Positions 11,797 through 23,009 of a stretch of 64,000 nucleotides of DNA are shown piece by piece. The stretch spans positions 1,364,001-1,428,000 of the forward strand of contig OU452223.1 in the NCBI GenBank assembly GCA_911728455.2. The letters run 5' to 3'. Made by a program: the position numbers and the translations under genes. A model generated the notes under the pieces. The model was not told where the DNA came from, made no database searches, and worked only from the letters and a program-made list of their open reading frames with translations. Origin of the DNA: Marthasterias glacialis. Its lineage: Eukaryota > Echinodermata > Asteroidea > Forcipulatida > Asteriidae. How positions within the stretch are numbered: position 1 is the stretch's first letter; each line of letters starts with the position of its first letter.

Positions 11797-11885
11797 CAAA
11801 AATGTCAAGCTGTTCTTGTACTATACGATGGAAAAAACTATTCCCATAATTTTTTGCATTTTCATGACAGAGGGCTTTCAATTTA
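11797..11885. repeat. Dispersed repeat block (also ~13391, ~13599)
   Basis: A block with AAAAATGTCAAGCTGTT...ACTATA(C/T)GATG...TTCCATAA.TTTTTGCATTTT is repeated at 13599-13680 and in diverged form at 13391-13470. All three lie after an ACACAAGCAAAAA-like lead. Unclassified. Confidence 0.6.
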
Positions 11886-12473
11886 GTAGTTTAAATTTTA
11901 AAACCACTGTAATTTGATATCCGATGAAGTAATCATGGTGTCACAACTTCTCCTGAAGCTAAAAGTTATAATTTAACTACATGTAAACTTTCAAGTTGAC
12001 ACCAGCTTTGGGGCTTTGTGTTTGATTGCGGACAAAGTTCATTGAGAAGAAGAGGAGAAAAAACTTGTTTGAAAAAATAAGAAAAAAACTAGAGCTTGTG
12101 TGTTTGTCATGTAACAAACACAATGATACAATTCAGCATTAAAATACTTAATAAAAGTCATATCATAAAAGTTGGTATGTTGTTAGTCACCAAATTCCAA
12201 CTCATCCAAATAATACCACGTGACAAAATGACATCAATAATCACAGCATACATATGTTGTCTGCATGAAGGTCGTTATTTATACCAACTTTGAAAAGATT
12301 ACCATAAACTTCACCACAGACATTAAGTAAAAGTTTATTTTGAACTGTATTTGAACTGCCGCTAGAGGGCAACTCCTAAATTTTATGACGTCACCAGTCC
12401 TAGTTTTTAAAAGCAGACCCTGGAAGGACTTTAACACCCTTGGAAACAACTTCAAATAAGTTGCCACATTTAA

Positions 12474-12475
<2 letters not shown>
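11886..12475. other. Non-coding, nothing recognised
   Basis: No supported gene or element was seen. Confidence 0.35.

Positions 12476-12505
<30 letters not shown>
12476..12505. repeat. (AAT)10 microsatellite
   Basis: Perfect AAT repeat. It directly precedes the minus-strand SINE and is probably its A-rich/ATT tail. Confidence 0.9.
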
Positions 12506-12506
<1 letters not shown>

Positions 12507-12540
12507 TTGGGAGGCTAATCATCCTTACTCGCAGCTTAGA

Positions 12541-12840
12541 AGTTGAATTGCGAAGGACGCGGCTACACGTGTTCGAGCTGCAGGCATTCAAGGTCGCCCT
12601 TGGCAGCCAGCCACATCAACCCATATATGACCATGGAGCAATGCCTGAGATCGAAAGTGTTTGGTTTTTCCGGAGGGAGGAAAACCGGATGGTCTGGAGA
12701 AAAATCCTTGTGGCACAGGAGATAACCAATGCACAACTCTACTCACATATGGCCTTACCCGGGAATAAAACCAGGGACACATTGGTGAGAGGCGAGCGCT
12801 TTACGCACAAGCCACCCATGCCACCCAAGCTGCAAGGCAC
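12541..12840 (-). mobile_element. tRNA-derived SINE, minus strand
   Basis: Read on the minus strand it begins with a tRNA-like head (GGCATGGGTGGCTTGTGCG as A-box region, then GGTTTTATTCCCGGG as B-box region). A GTAAGGCCATATGTGAGTAG block and a TTTTTCTCCAGACCATCCGG block follow, and an ATT repeat (12476-12505) ends it. This is the layout of an invertebrate tRNA SINE. The + strand ORFs across it are accidental. Confidence 0.65.
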
Positions 12841-14046
12841 TTCCAATTTTGACCGGAAGTAGAGGTCATGTGAGGTCACAAACGCGACAAAATATGAAGA
12901 CCTGAATTACCAAAATATAATGCCGCAAAAAGCAACCTAAAGCCTTTTCTGATTGATTTGGTATTGCTTTTCAAAGATTTTAAACTTCATAAAGTGATGT
13001 ACAGATCGCTTTCTATATATGGCTGGTTAGGGTCATCAGTAGCTTTAGTGATCAAATGGCCATTGTTTGTACAAGCCCTGTGTTACATGTAATAGAGGCA
13101 CAGGGGAAGTTGGCGCAATGCCAACTCACACTATGGTAATGTTTGTGCTTGACTACACAGAAATGATCACGTATTACTAACAGTCTGAATTTCAAGAAGA
13201 CTTATCTGCGTTATTCTAAATAAAAAGGATTTTTTCCAAGTATTTACAATCAATAAATAAATGAAATCATGTGTAACGATCATTCTAAGACCTATCAAAT
13301 TACGAGAAATTCTAACTTGTAGTTTTTGAGATATTCATAAAAACTTCAACATCCGGTATCGACCAGAATATAACCTCAGCCACACAAGAATGTGATAGAT
13401 TTTTTTTATTACATGATGGTGAAAAAATATATTGCCATAGCTGTTTGCGTTTTCAAGACTGAGGCTTTTGAAATAATCTACCAGCTATAATTGTTTTTCA
13501 AATAACTCGCAAAAAGCAGTTTTCACACCTTAATTTATTTCCGATTGCATCATGTGACTACTTTTATACTTTGCACCAATGTCACCTACACAAACAAAAA
13601 TGTCAAGCTGTTATCATACTATATGATGTTTAAAAATTATTTCCATAACCTTTTGCATTTTTATAAACATTGTGATTTGATATGATATATGATGTCACAA
13701 TTTCTCATAATCTAAATGTTATAGTCTAACTACAAGCTTCGCAACTATGTAATTGACTTTAAACAAGTTTCATTTAAAAAATAGAAAAACAAGTTTCATT
13801 TAAAAAATAGAAAAACTATTAAAAAAAACACAACAATAACACCTAGCTTACAGCTGAATCATGTGAACACATACCACATTTAAGAGCTCAAACTTTTAGT
13901 TCAAAAGGGACTGGCAATAATTGCCTTGCTTGTACTAGAGTAAAAAAGGGCACCATGGCAATTTTGTGGATTTTTTTTGGGGGGCGGCATGGCAAAAACT
14001 AATTTTAACAAGACTTTTTGCATGACTTACTAATTCCACGGTGCAG
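12841..14046. other. Non-coding; repeat fragments
   Basis: Starts with a GACCGGAAGTAGAGGTCA motif of family M (12849-12867), then holds two blocks of the 11797 repeat (13391-13470, 13599-13680). An imperfect ~23-bp tandem pair occurs near 13770-13815. No exon upstream of 14047 could be recognised, so the true 5' end of the gene may lie here unseen or beyond the window. Confidence 0.4.
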
Positions 14047-14191
14047 TTCAAGGTGAAAGTGGGACAAACTTTATTTGGGACTCATCATGCTGGGTTCCAC
14101 CTTACCTGTGGTCCGCTGGCCAAATGCCAGAAGAAACGGCTGAAAAACCTTGCCAAGTGGTGCAGCCGACCAGGCAAAAGTATCTACAATG
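14047..14191 (+). CDS. Candidate 5' exon, unknown Cys-containing module
   Basis: Candidate exon of the FBG/discoidin gene, supported only by frame and splice sites. It follows TTACTAATTCCACGGTGCAG, which has a good branch-point-like TACTAAT and an AG acceptor. It reads open in phase 0 and ends at AATG|GTATTA (phase 1). The peptide has FHLTCGP, a second Cys five residues on, and a KWC about 15 residues later. The spacing faintly recalls an Ig-like C...W core, but I would not name a domain. Its phase 1 end fits the start of the next candidate exon. No start codon or signal peptide is present, so more exons would be needed upstream. Confidence 0.4.
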
Positions 14192-14860
14192 GTATTACAG
14201 AATTCTGGTGTTTTATTTATTTATTTATATTTTCTGAGGCCACCCTTTTATAACAAAATTGCAAGTAAATTATGACCAATAACCAATTTTCAACAAGCGA
14301 AATGTTCAAGTTCCCCCATGGATTGAGGAAAGGCACACACACTGTACACTGCAAAATCAGCCAATGGGAAAATTTGTTTAATACTGAGTATGTAGGAACT
14401 CAATAGCCAATACATAAGTTTGTTTTGCGCTATGTAAATTAGACTAGTCCGTGTCTGGTTTTGACCTCCACAGATAGATCGTCTATGCACTGTGCAGACT
14501 TACTGTGTAGGTAAAGTGAACTGGGTTGTTTATTATTAAGCTATAAACCATGACTTAGAGTGACCGTGAACTAAAGTGGTGCCTCCGTTTGCAAAGAAAA
14601 AAATATTTGTGGTCTGGATACAACTGCAATTTGTATTAAATCCTTTTTTGTCTGTTTTTTGTTGCAAAAAAGGTTGGAATACTGCATAAACTTGGTCTTC
14701 TTCTATGCATGTTCCAATTTTACTAAAAGGGCATCGACGGCAGTGAGATAAAAATGGCACAGGGCACAGCAATTGCTGTCGGTGCCATTGGTAAATTCAA
14801 GGCCTGACATTTTCTCAAACTAGATAAAACAAATAATTTGTTGATGTATAATTTCTCTAG
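14192..14860 (+). other. Intron 1 (candidate)
   Basis: GTATTA...TTTCTCTAG. Contains a short TTTA run at 14212-14225 and no recognised element. Confidence 0.35.
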
Positions 14861-15001
14861 TAATCCTTGAATTGACTGAGAGTAAGATGATCGTTCATCA
14901 CTTTGGACCACCACCTGATGGTTATACTATAGGTCAGCACTGGGTGACCCAAGTCATGGAAAAAGTACCAAAGCGGAATCGATGTCCATCTACTCAACAA
15001 G
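14861..15001 (+). CDS. Candidate second exon (47 codons, phase 1-1)
   Basis: Exon of 141 bases between acceptor TAATTTCTCTAG and donor CAACAAG|GTGAGC, open in the frame that continues into the first fibrinogen exon. Both ends are phase 1, so it is a symmetrical module that could be skipped without frame loss. The peptide includes VHHFGPPPDGY, a Trp and a single Cys near the end (NRCPSTQQ), and immediately precedes the first residues of the FBG domain. No family is recognised. It might be the linker or stalk before the FBG head, or the end of the module begun in the previous exon. Confidence 0.55.
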
Positions 15002-15339
15002 GTGAGCAAAAAGCTACTCTTTATATATTGGCTGAGGCGCAAACAGGGGATGTTTAAACACGCCATTGTATAAAATTAGAATATTGGGAAGAAAGGTAGC
15101 CCAGACATTCCACTACTATTACACATGCTCTATTACACTGTCATTTGTTTGCCTATGTGGAGGGTATTTAGTAATTCTCAATTCCAGACCTTTGTCCTTT
15201 TGTTCCAATAAGAGGATTAAAAGACATCAAGAGGCTTCCACCATTGTTTCTTCATTGTATTTCTGCTCAATGGGGTAAGTCTGTGGGAGCCAGGGAGCCA
15301 GTCCTGTTTGGTATTCAGTACCAATCCTTGGTTGTAGCT

Positions 15340-16150
15340 TACAACTGAGGCTTTGGTCAAGTGACTGCTAGTGGGTATTGAATGTAAACAAACACGACGT
15401 CCTCCATAGGTAAGTGCCGTATGGCAAATGATGATTGTTGCATTTTGTTTATTCGACCGAGGCTTATCTTTTTCGAAATCTGTGAAAAATATTCCAGAGA
15501 AAAGAGGCCTTCGAGTGGCTAAATAAAGCCTGTAAGGACAGTTCCAGCAAGTCTTGCAAATTCTACAAGGAATGTTTATGTTCACAATGTGGTAGTACTG
15601 GTTGCATGACAGAAAGTGTGGGCCAGACGACGGCCATCACACACTTTCAACACAAGAATTTCACAATTTTGAAGGTGAAATCATCCAAAGAAAAGGCTTT
15701 CCAAAATTGTGTGATTCCTGTATCTATTTGAAACTCTGTAAGACTAGATATAAATGCTCACTTTTCCAACTTTCTTTACCCTTTATAAAAATGATTTAGA
15801 ACTACAATACAAACAAAATATAAGACGAGTTGCTACATCGTTGTCTGACTCCAATGCATAACTCGCATGCTTATAACTCTTGACCCTATTAAAAGGTTTT
15901 TTTTTTCTAAATAGTAATTAGCTTTCACTTCTTTTGTATTGTAGTTCTAAATCATTTTTAAAATAAAAATCTTTTGTACTAGAATACTGGTTGTTTATAA
16001 AACAGTAATGTTATTGAAATCAATTTCACAACATACAACTTCAATAAAAGGGCTTTGTAACTGTGTTATTATTACCAAAAGCAGACTGTTGATGTGACTT
16101 TGTTGGTCACAGCATGTATTCGCACACACTTTGCCGTTAGCTATGATTAG
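15340..16150. mobile_element. DNA-transposon copy (family N), ends eroded
   Basis: Relative of the TIR-bounded element at 28367-29132. Shared blocks include ACACGACGTCCTCCATAGG, AGTGGCTAAATAAAGCC.GTAAGGACAGTTCCAGCAAGTCTTG, 'ACACACTTTCAACA..AGAATTTCA' and the later ATTACCAAAAGCA.ACT block. The ATAGACCGATTGCGCGA end is not visible. It lies in the intron between the second candidate exon and the first FBG exon. Confidence 0.65.
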
Positions 16151-16544
16151 ACCTAGTACGCACTACAGGTCACATTGTTCACATAATTTGTCAATTTACT
16201 GTGCTTATATTTAACATTTTCTCAATAGAGAAATAATAATCAAGATGCAATAAAGATAATCTTTGTTCTCATGGCTTTGTTAAGTCATGGTATTTTGTGC
16301 CGAAGAAAAATGATTCTGGCCATTCCAAGAAAATAATACAGTCAGGCTGGACGGGAAAATTTCAGGCAGCAACTGGTTAAAGACAATAAGTAGGCATTCC
16401 TCCTGGAAATACAAGACTCTTGTGTGTTCCTCATTATTTGTGCTTGTCCAACATAAAACATTTTTAACACATAAACTCATAAAATTGACCCTATTAAATT
16501 AAAAAAATTTTTTTTTATGGAAGTCGCCAGACACACAAGCCCTG

Positions 16545-16838
16545 TAAGCCACTGGAGGTGTGGGCTACAAATCAACTGTTTTTTCCAGGGGCCGTTGCCA
16601 CCTAATCCTGGGGCTGAAACAGAGTTACCCCTTTTACAGTCCGTAAGGATGTAGGCTTGGGTATCATCCTCAGAAGCCTGGCTGGTAGAGCAGATAATCT
16701 ACCTCCCAACTTTTACGGAGCAATTATGGTTAAGTGCCTTGCTCAAGGACACAAGTGTCATGACCGGGACTCGAACCCACACTCCAATGACTCAGCCACC
16801 AGAGCTTGAGTCAGACGCACTAAACACTCGGCCCCAAC
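16545..16838 (-). mobile_element. tRNA-Leu-like SINE, minus strand
   Basis: On the minus strand: GGCCGAGTG head, GACTCAAGCTCTGGT anticodon-arm-like segment, GTGGGTTCGAGTCCC B box, then CACTTGTGTCCTTGAGCAAGGCAC and downstream body. It is the same family as 31264-31620 (plus) and 40225-40500 (plus, decayed). Confidence 0.8.
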
Positions 16839-17001
16839 ATTCCACGAGTAATAATTAGCTTTTACTTCATTTAGTTTTCAAATAAGAATCTTAAAATATA
16901 GTTTCAAATAAGAATCCTAAAAAGAAAACTAAGAAACAGTCAAACAAAAACAGCTTTGATACTTTTTGAGGAACAAATGTTATGTCATGTTTAACCACCA
17001 G

Positions 17002-17132
17002 GTAAATTAACTGACTGTCAGGCTTTGTTTGATGCTGGTTACACAAAGGATGGTATCTACACTATCTATCCCTTCCAGAATGATGAAGGAATAAAGGTGT
17101 CATGTGATATGACGATGCACACAGGCTGGATT
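17002..17132 (+). CDS. FBG domain, first exon (N-terminal part)
   Basis: First recognised exon of the gene. Acceptor AACCACCAG|GT (phase 1) and donor TGGATT|GTAAGT (phase 0). It encodes 44 residues that open a fibrinogen C-terminal domain: the conserved DC-x-ALF-x-AG start, a GIYTIYPF strand, the second Cys in VSCDM, and a TGW turn. The two cysteines (residues 6 and 35, counting from the Gly of the split first codon) are spaced like the first disulfide of FReD/ficolin-type domains. FBG domains of this kind in ficolins and tachylectins act extracellularly as lectins; the ligand here is unknown. Confidence 0.93.
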
Positions 17133-18479
17133 GTAAGTACATCAAGTTATAGGTCACTCTATTATTCAATTAGAATCAATAACAATTAGTTAGTTCTGAA
17201 AAGAAACTTACATTAACCAATTCAAACCGGATGACGTGAATAGCAGCGGTGTAGTCAAGATTTTTTTCACTAGGGAGCATTGTTTGTCAATGGGGGGCCC
17301 AGATATCTCCATTTTTTTGTGAGAGGCAACTTCAGGCCCTTCTTGGGTACGCAGCTGGTGAATACATGCAAATGTTTCCCCTGCCTGAAAATAGAGGCCG
17401 TGTAAAGACGCCACTATGTTATTTCAGACCACCACAGCAAAGGTCACCCGGTCATTCAACTGCAGAGCGTGCACAGACCACACACAAGCCATCTAATGTT
17501 TGATTCACCCACACAAGGACAAAAAAGATCTTGAATAAAGTCAATTTTTGTGACCATCGAGAAGCAGTTCATGTGTAATCCCCAATTAAAGCCTGTGTCC
17601 TTTTGTTCAAAGAGGAAGATTATGAGGTATCAAGATGCTTCCACCATTGTTCATTCATTGTATTTCGGCTCAATGGAGTGAGCCAGCAATCGAGCCATTA
17701 TTCTGTGTTTAGTACCACTCCTATGTCGTAGGTAACATCAGATGTTTTACATTTGACATTTTCTCGGTCAAGAGAACAAAACGAACAATTCAATAAAGAT
17801 ATTCTGTGTTCTCTTGGCATTGTCAAGTCAGGGTTTCTTTGTGCCAGCGGTACCCTTAAAGAAAAAAGACTGCAGCAATTCCACCAAAAGAATCCTGCCA
17901 GGGAGACTGCAGAAAAAAAAAGAATCTCGGCAGCAACTGGTTAATTAGCAAATGGCTAATGTAGTATATTAATTATTAAATTGCGTAAGCGTGTATGATG
18001 CCAACATCGCTGTAATAAATCAATGCACTGATCAAAATAATCCACATTCCTATTTGATATTAAAAGATGTAGCTGTTCTGATGCTTAACATTTCATGACT
18101 CATGAGTGTTTTTTCTGCATTGTAAACTAGACTTTTAAATCATTTACTACTAAAAGAAAAAAAACAGCTACATTAAAATGCAAAAAATATACTTATGAAA
18201 AAAAATGGAACACTGAAACTGTATATAAGTGATACTATTTGCTGTTATTCAACAAAATGTCGTTGCATCAATCTAACAAGACCTCAACAATGAAAAAGTA
18301 AACTGTATTTGAGAATTCTTACCAAAGTCTACAACAAGTGTTTTATCTTGTCAGAGTTTTGTTTTGAAATAACAACTTGAAACACAAGTTGAAGATACAT
18401 CGGAGTGTCAATGTAAAAAGTGATCTTTACAACACAATGTTAAATGGTCTAAAAATAATATGACCATTTTTATTTTCAG
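17133..18479 (+). other. Intron within the FBG domain
   Basis: GTAAGT...TTTTCAG, phase 0. It contains segments resembling the intron upstream: the 'AAGACATCAAGAGGCTTCCACCATTGTTTC' block at 15218 resembles 17623-17652 and, inverted, 19262-19302. No complete element is recognised. Confidence 0.6.
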
Positions 18480-18738
18480 GTGGTCCAGCGGCGATATGAT
18501 GGATCAGTCAATTTCAACCGCAGTTGGGCAGATTACAAGGATGGCTTTGGATTATTGGATGGTGAGTTCTGGCTTGGAAATGAGATCCTACATAAACTGA
18601 CTGAAGAAGGAAATTGGACAATCCGTATGGACCTCACCAATGAGCATGGCAGTGCTGGTCATCTGATGAAACTACCCTTTCACATCAAACAAGACAATTA
18701 CACCCTGTCTTATGGGTACTCCAGTGTTCAACCCACTG
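18480..18738 (+). CDS. FBG domain, second exon (central part)
   Basis: Phase 0 start after TATTTTCAG, phase 1 end at ACTG|GTATGT. It encodes 86 residues, from VVQRRYDGSVNF and the NRSWADYKDGFG motif through GEFWLGNEILHKLT to KLPFHI and YTLSYGYSSVQPT. These are the most conserved blocks of the FBG fold (QRR-DGS-x-F, W-x-Y-x-GFG, E-WLGN). The exon stops at the point where ordinary FReDs continue with a short loop and the FSTxD calcium-site segment. Here the next exon in the genome is a discoidin domain, and the missing FBG C-terminus appears only at 40763. Confidence 0.96.
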
Positions 18739-20210
18739 GTATGTATGCAAGACTTTGCTTTGATTTATTTTGACTGGCAAAGTCAACAATATCATATAGT
18801 GAATATCAAAAAAAATTGTACAAATATGTGATTATGAAATACAAGTGATGTTTTGAAGGGCCTGCCTGTATTTAACCAGTTGTCGTCGAGATCCTTTTTT
18901 GTTTTGTTTTTTGTCCCATCCCCCTGGGAGGATTCTTTTGGTGGAATTGCTGCAATCATTCTTCTTTGGTGTATTGCTGGCACAAAGAAACCGGACTTGA
19001 CAATGCCGAGAGAACAAAGATTCTCTTTTTTTCTTTTGCATTGAAGCTATACAGCTTCATTTATTCAAAATTCCAATGAATAGAATTAAGATTCTCTTTA
19101 TTGGATCGTCTGTTTTGTTTTTACGACTGAGAAAACTTTACGCATGGTGAATTGCAAAACATTGGCCTTTACCTACAGCAAAGTGGTGGTACCATGGAAC
19201 CATGGCTCAGTTGCCACCTCACTGTGAATTACCCCCATTGAGCCAAAATACAATGAATAAACATTGGTGGAAACCTTTTGATGCCATGTAATCCTCTTCT
19301 TGGAACAAAAGGACAAAGGTCTGGAATCGGAATTTCACAAAAACACTTCTCAATAGCCAGACAATGCAAAAATTTTCAAGACCATCAATATTAGTGTGGA
19401 TGAAACGAAGAATAGACTGCGTGTATGCGGTCTGTGCATGTTCAGCACTGGAATGTCTTGGGTGACGTTTGCGTCGGTATTCCCATGTTATACATTGGCT
19501 TGTGTTTCCAGGCAGAATTTTTTCAACATACTAATTTCTTACTTTTCAGACCCAAAACAGATTTGGATTGTCAACCAAGCCTTCTTAATTCCCTGGGCCC
19601 TTGGTGGCCATTTTGATTTTTAAGTAAAAAAATGAGAAAAAAACATTTTTTTCCCCCAAAATGGGATTAATTAATGGATTATAATGCACTCAAAAGTGAC
19701 TCTAGTAACTAAGTTAGGTTCAAATTATATTGATCTTCTCAAAATGTAAAGGTTTGTCAAGTTTCAAAACATTCCGACAAAAAATTCAATTTGTAATGAG
19801 GAAAACACAATTTTGACCAAAAAAATTGCAAAAAACAGTCAAAAAATGCCCTATACTTACTAAGGAAATTTTATGACATCATCATGTAGAACCCGCTGAA
19901 ATGAACATTTGTGACAAGTTTCATCAAAATTGGTCGAACACTTTGGAAAATACGGAGAGGGCACTATGTGTGGTCCCCCCCCCCCCCCCCCCCCCCCCCC
20001 CGTCTCTCTACTTCTAAAAAAAGCCCAGTCCTGATAGGGTTAATACATGTTCTGGTACATTTTGCGACATATTTTAAAATTGTGATTCCAGTTAGCATAA
20101 AATAAAAAAATAGTCCATCAGTTCACTCCTGGCTAAAGTAAAATAAAAATTAAAAAAAATTGTAATTTGTTACAAATTTGATCATGTACTTGTATTGTAT
20201 TTGGTTTCAG
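18739..20210 (+). other. Intron between FBG part 1 and discoidin 1
   Basis: Phase 1 intron, GTATGT...GGTTTCAG. It contains the 5'-truncated piggyBac-like MITE at 19513-20039 and, around 18960-19070, a stretch resembling 17755-17940. Confidence 0.7.
19513..20039. mobile_element. piggyBac-like MITE, left end missing
   Basis: Matches the right ~60% of the element at 7614-8519, from the TTTTCAACATACTAATTTCTTACTTTTCAGACCC block on, and ends CCAGTCCTGATAGGG followed by TTAA (20040-20043). It has the long pure-C tract (about 19976-20001) near its end. The left TIR and TTAA are lost. Confidence 0.8.
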
Positions 20211-20536
20211 TTAGTAGACATTGTGGACATCAACTAGGTATGGGAGACAGGGGTATTCCTGATGATAGAATCACAGCATCTAGTCACTGGGGTTCACAGA
20301 ATCAGCCAAGTAATGCACGACTGAACCTGCACCGTTTCTGGGTTCCAGCTGATGGACAATATGAAGATTCATGGCTTCAAGTAGATATGGGTACAGAGCC
20401 TGTGCAGATTGAGGGTGTTATCACACAGGGCAATCCATACAGTAACCGTTATGTGACACATTACCAGGTACAATACAGCATTGATGGTAATGCATGGCTG
20501 TATGTGAATGGGACATCTCCCCTTTTAACTCCACAG
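20211..20536 (+). CDS. Discoidin domain 1, first exon
   Basis: Acceptor TTGGTTTCAG, phase 1 start; donor CCACAG|GTAAGA, phase 0. It encodes about 109 residues of an F5/8-type C domain: the CGHQLGM-x-D-x-GIPDDRITASS opening, an RFWVPAD loop, WLQVDMG, VEGVITQG-type strand and the VQYSIDGNAWLYVNG strand. The domain needs its second half, supplied in phase by the exon at 25798. Discoidin domains bind carbohydrates or phospholipids in lectins and coagulation factors. The upstream boundary interrupts the FBG domain, so this exon starts the nested cassette. Confidence 0.95.
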
Positions 20537-20757
20537 GTAAGATTATCCAGTAAAGACACCCCAACATGTATTCCATGTAAACATAGACACTTACCTAACA
20601 ATACAACAATACTAGCAGTTATAATGGGCCATCTACATGTAGGTAACTTATTCCAACTTATTCCAAGACACACACTGTAAAACCAATTTTTAAAAGGATT
20701 ATCCAGCACCTCATGCTTAACTTTGTGAAAGATGTTACACATCAACTTTAATAATAA

Positions 20758-22996
20758 CTAGACATTCAGTTTTTGTGACATCACAAAAACTAGGTGTTCG
20801 GGAATAACGAATTGCTTCTAAACATTGATAAGTTAATACACACAATGTAAAAAAAGCCGTTACAATTAGTGTTGTAGCGCCATTGATTTCAAACTTGTTA
20901 CCAGAGGGTGCTGTTTAATGTAATGATGTCATCAGTTTTAAGCTTGAAAACACAGAGTCGTTTACCTACTCACACACTGAAACCACTGTCCAAAGCTCGT
21001 TTTATACTGACCAAAGAACTAAAAAATGATGGCTTTATAACAATTGTTTCCTTTAACTTCCGGTTTGAACTGCAATACAAGGTCAAATTGGGGTCATTTC
21101 TTTGAGGCATTTAACTTGTTTCCAAAAGACCTTAGCGATGATGTGTAGATTGTAAAAATCCATTGTGCACTTCAGGAGTTCTGATTTAATTAATAAACTT
21201 TGATTTATTGTAACTCAACATCTGATTACGTCATCATGACGTCATCGTTTTATTTTGCGTCTTCATATTGAGGTTCAAGTATATGCACAGTTTCAAGGTT
21301 CAGTTTAATTTCAATTTTGAGTTATTTGTTTGGAGAAAATTTTGGAGGAATGAAACATTTAAAGCAACATAATGGTCTCTATGAGACACCGTATAACACA
21401 TGGTTTTGATTTTGTTTGATATATTAAAAGTGAAATCAAATAAAACCTTTAAATATGAATATGAAAATAATTAAAAAGAGCTTCCTTTTCCACGCAGTGC
21501 AATTGGCTGCTGCCAGGTTGTCTGTTCAAAATATTATTCATATTGCTTTTTATCAAAACATTAACCCTTGCTGTCCTCCGTTTTGTTCGTCATCTATGCG
21601 TTGTCAATAAAATAAAGTGTGTATCGCTAGTGAACGTTGATGGCGCTATATCAAATTAACGGTCTCATTTTGTAACATCACCTTTACTGAACACTGGTGT
21701 ACTGTACAGTCAATCTGACATTTGACAGATTCAAATTCCGAGCTCATTATCTGTATTAAAAAGTTCCAAAGTTTTATAAAAACTACCCCACTTTGATAAA
21801 CATCATAAACACAAGTGTGCACGGCTATAGAAATACACGGACATTTTGAAAAGCGATGACTTTACTTTTAAACAGTTTTACTCAGCGTATCCCGACAACA
21901 ACTCTCGCGGGGGTAAAGAGCCTCTGGCCCCGCTGTTGCACACTTGTGACTCTTGTACGTAAGCACGTACGTGATCGGTATATATAGAACGAAAGACGAT
22001 CATTTTGTCAATTGCATTTTCTCCACCATTATAGATCAAACAACTCACGTGAGCATGTGATCGTCTCAGTAAAGTCTCCTCTTCCTCTCCCTGTCACAAT
22101 TAAGCCACCAGAATGACATAAAGGGAAACATTTCCACACTGAACTTGGCATGACTTAACACTTTTTCTTTGCATCGCCATTATTACACACACACACAGAA
22201 CTTAACAACACACCGCAAAGTTCGATGAACTGTGACAAGACCTGACTTGTTGCGTGTATGTATATACACAGCATGCAGTAAAAGCCTAGAGTGCACACGC
22301 ACAGGGTGCAATACAGTAAGGTACTGTACATACTCTATCGGCGATCGCGCTAAAAACGTCACTTTTCACCTTAATATAACTTCGTTATGCAACGGCCAAT
22401 TTTGTTCAAATTTCGCAATTAGGCTTTTATAGTCGTTATCTATTACTAAAAAATTCAACATGTAGTTTGCTCAAGAAAAATTTGAAATACCAAAAAAATT
22501 ATATTTTTAAACTCGTCGTCGTAACAAACTGTAACATTTGATGACGTCATCAATGTAATATTTTCAAAGGTCATAAACTACACTGAAACCATGTCCAAAT
22601 TCTGTTTCATATTGACTCCACAGCTTAAATTATGACTTTTTAAGCATTTTTTGCTTCAACTTCCGGTTTGAACCGGAAGACAAGGTCAAATTGGAATCAT
22701 CTCTGTAAGACATTTAATTATTTTTGAAAGACCTTTCCGATGATGTATAGATTGTAAAATTCCATTGTGTACTTCAGGAGTTATGATTTTTTTAAATAAT
22801 AAACTTTGATTTAACGTAATTCTACACCCGATGACGTCATCATGACGTCACCCAAACGGTTTCGTCTCCTTGCCATAAACTACCTATGTATGAATTTTCA
22901 AGGTTATATGACCTTCGAAAGTGTGCATTTGAAAGTGGACAATCGCCAGGGAGAAGAAGAAGAAGTATTAAAAAAAAACGAACAAAAACAAGAGTC
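20758..22996 (+). mobile_element. Family M element, long copy
   Basis: Starts CTAGACATT...GTTTTTGTGACATCACAAAAAC with AGGTGTTCGG beside it, and ends AGTCCGAACACCTAATAAT, so the two ends are inverted with respect to AGGTGTTCGGA. Inside it carries two ETS/half-site modules (about 21055-21092 and 22660-22692) and two double CRE motifs (21228-21247, 22830-22850). The central ~1.1 kb (21484-22540) is shared with 32590-33655. No transposase is visible. Confidence 0.65.
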
Positions 22997-23009
22997 CGAA
23001 CACCTAATA

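Noticed and set aside
12548..12862. 104-codon plus-strand ORF
   Set aside because: It runs antisense across a tRNA-derived SINE.
15217..15585. 122-codon minus-strand ORF overlapping the family N copy
   Set aside because: The frame is not kept in the other family N copies (28367, 53413), so a transposase origin could not be supported.
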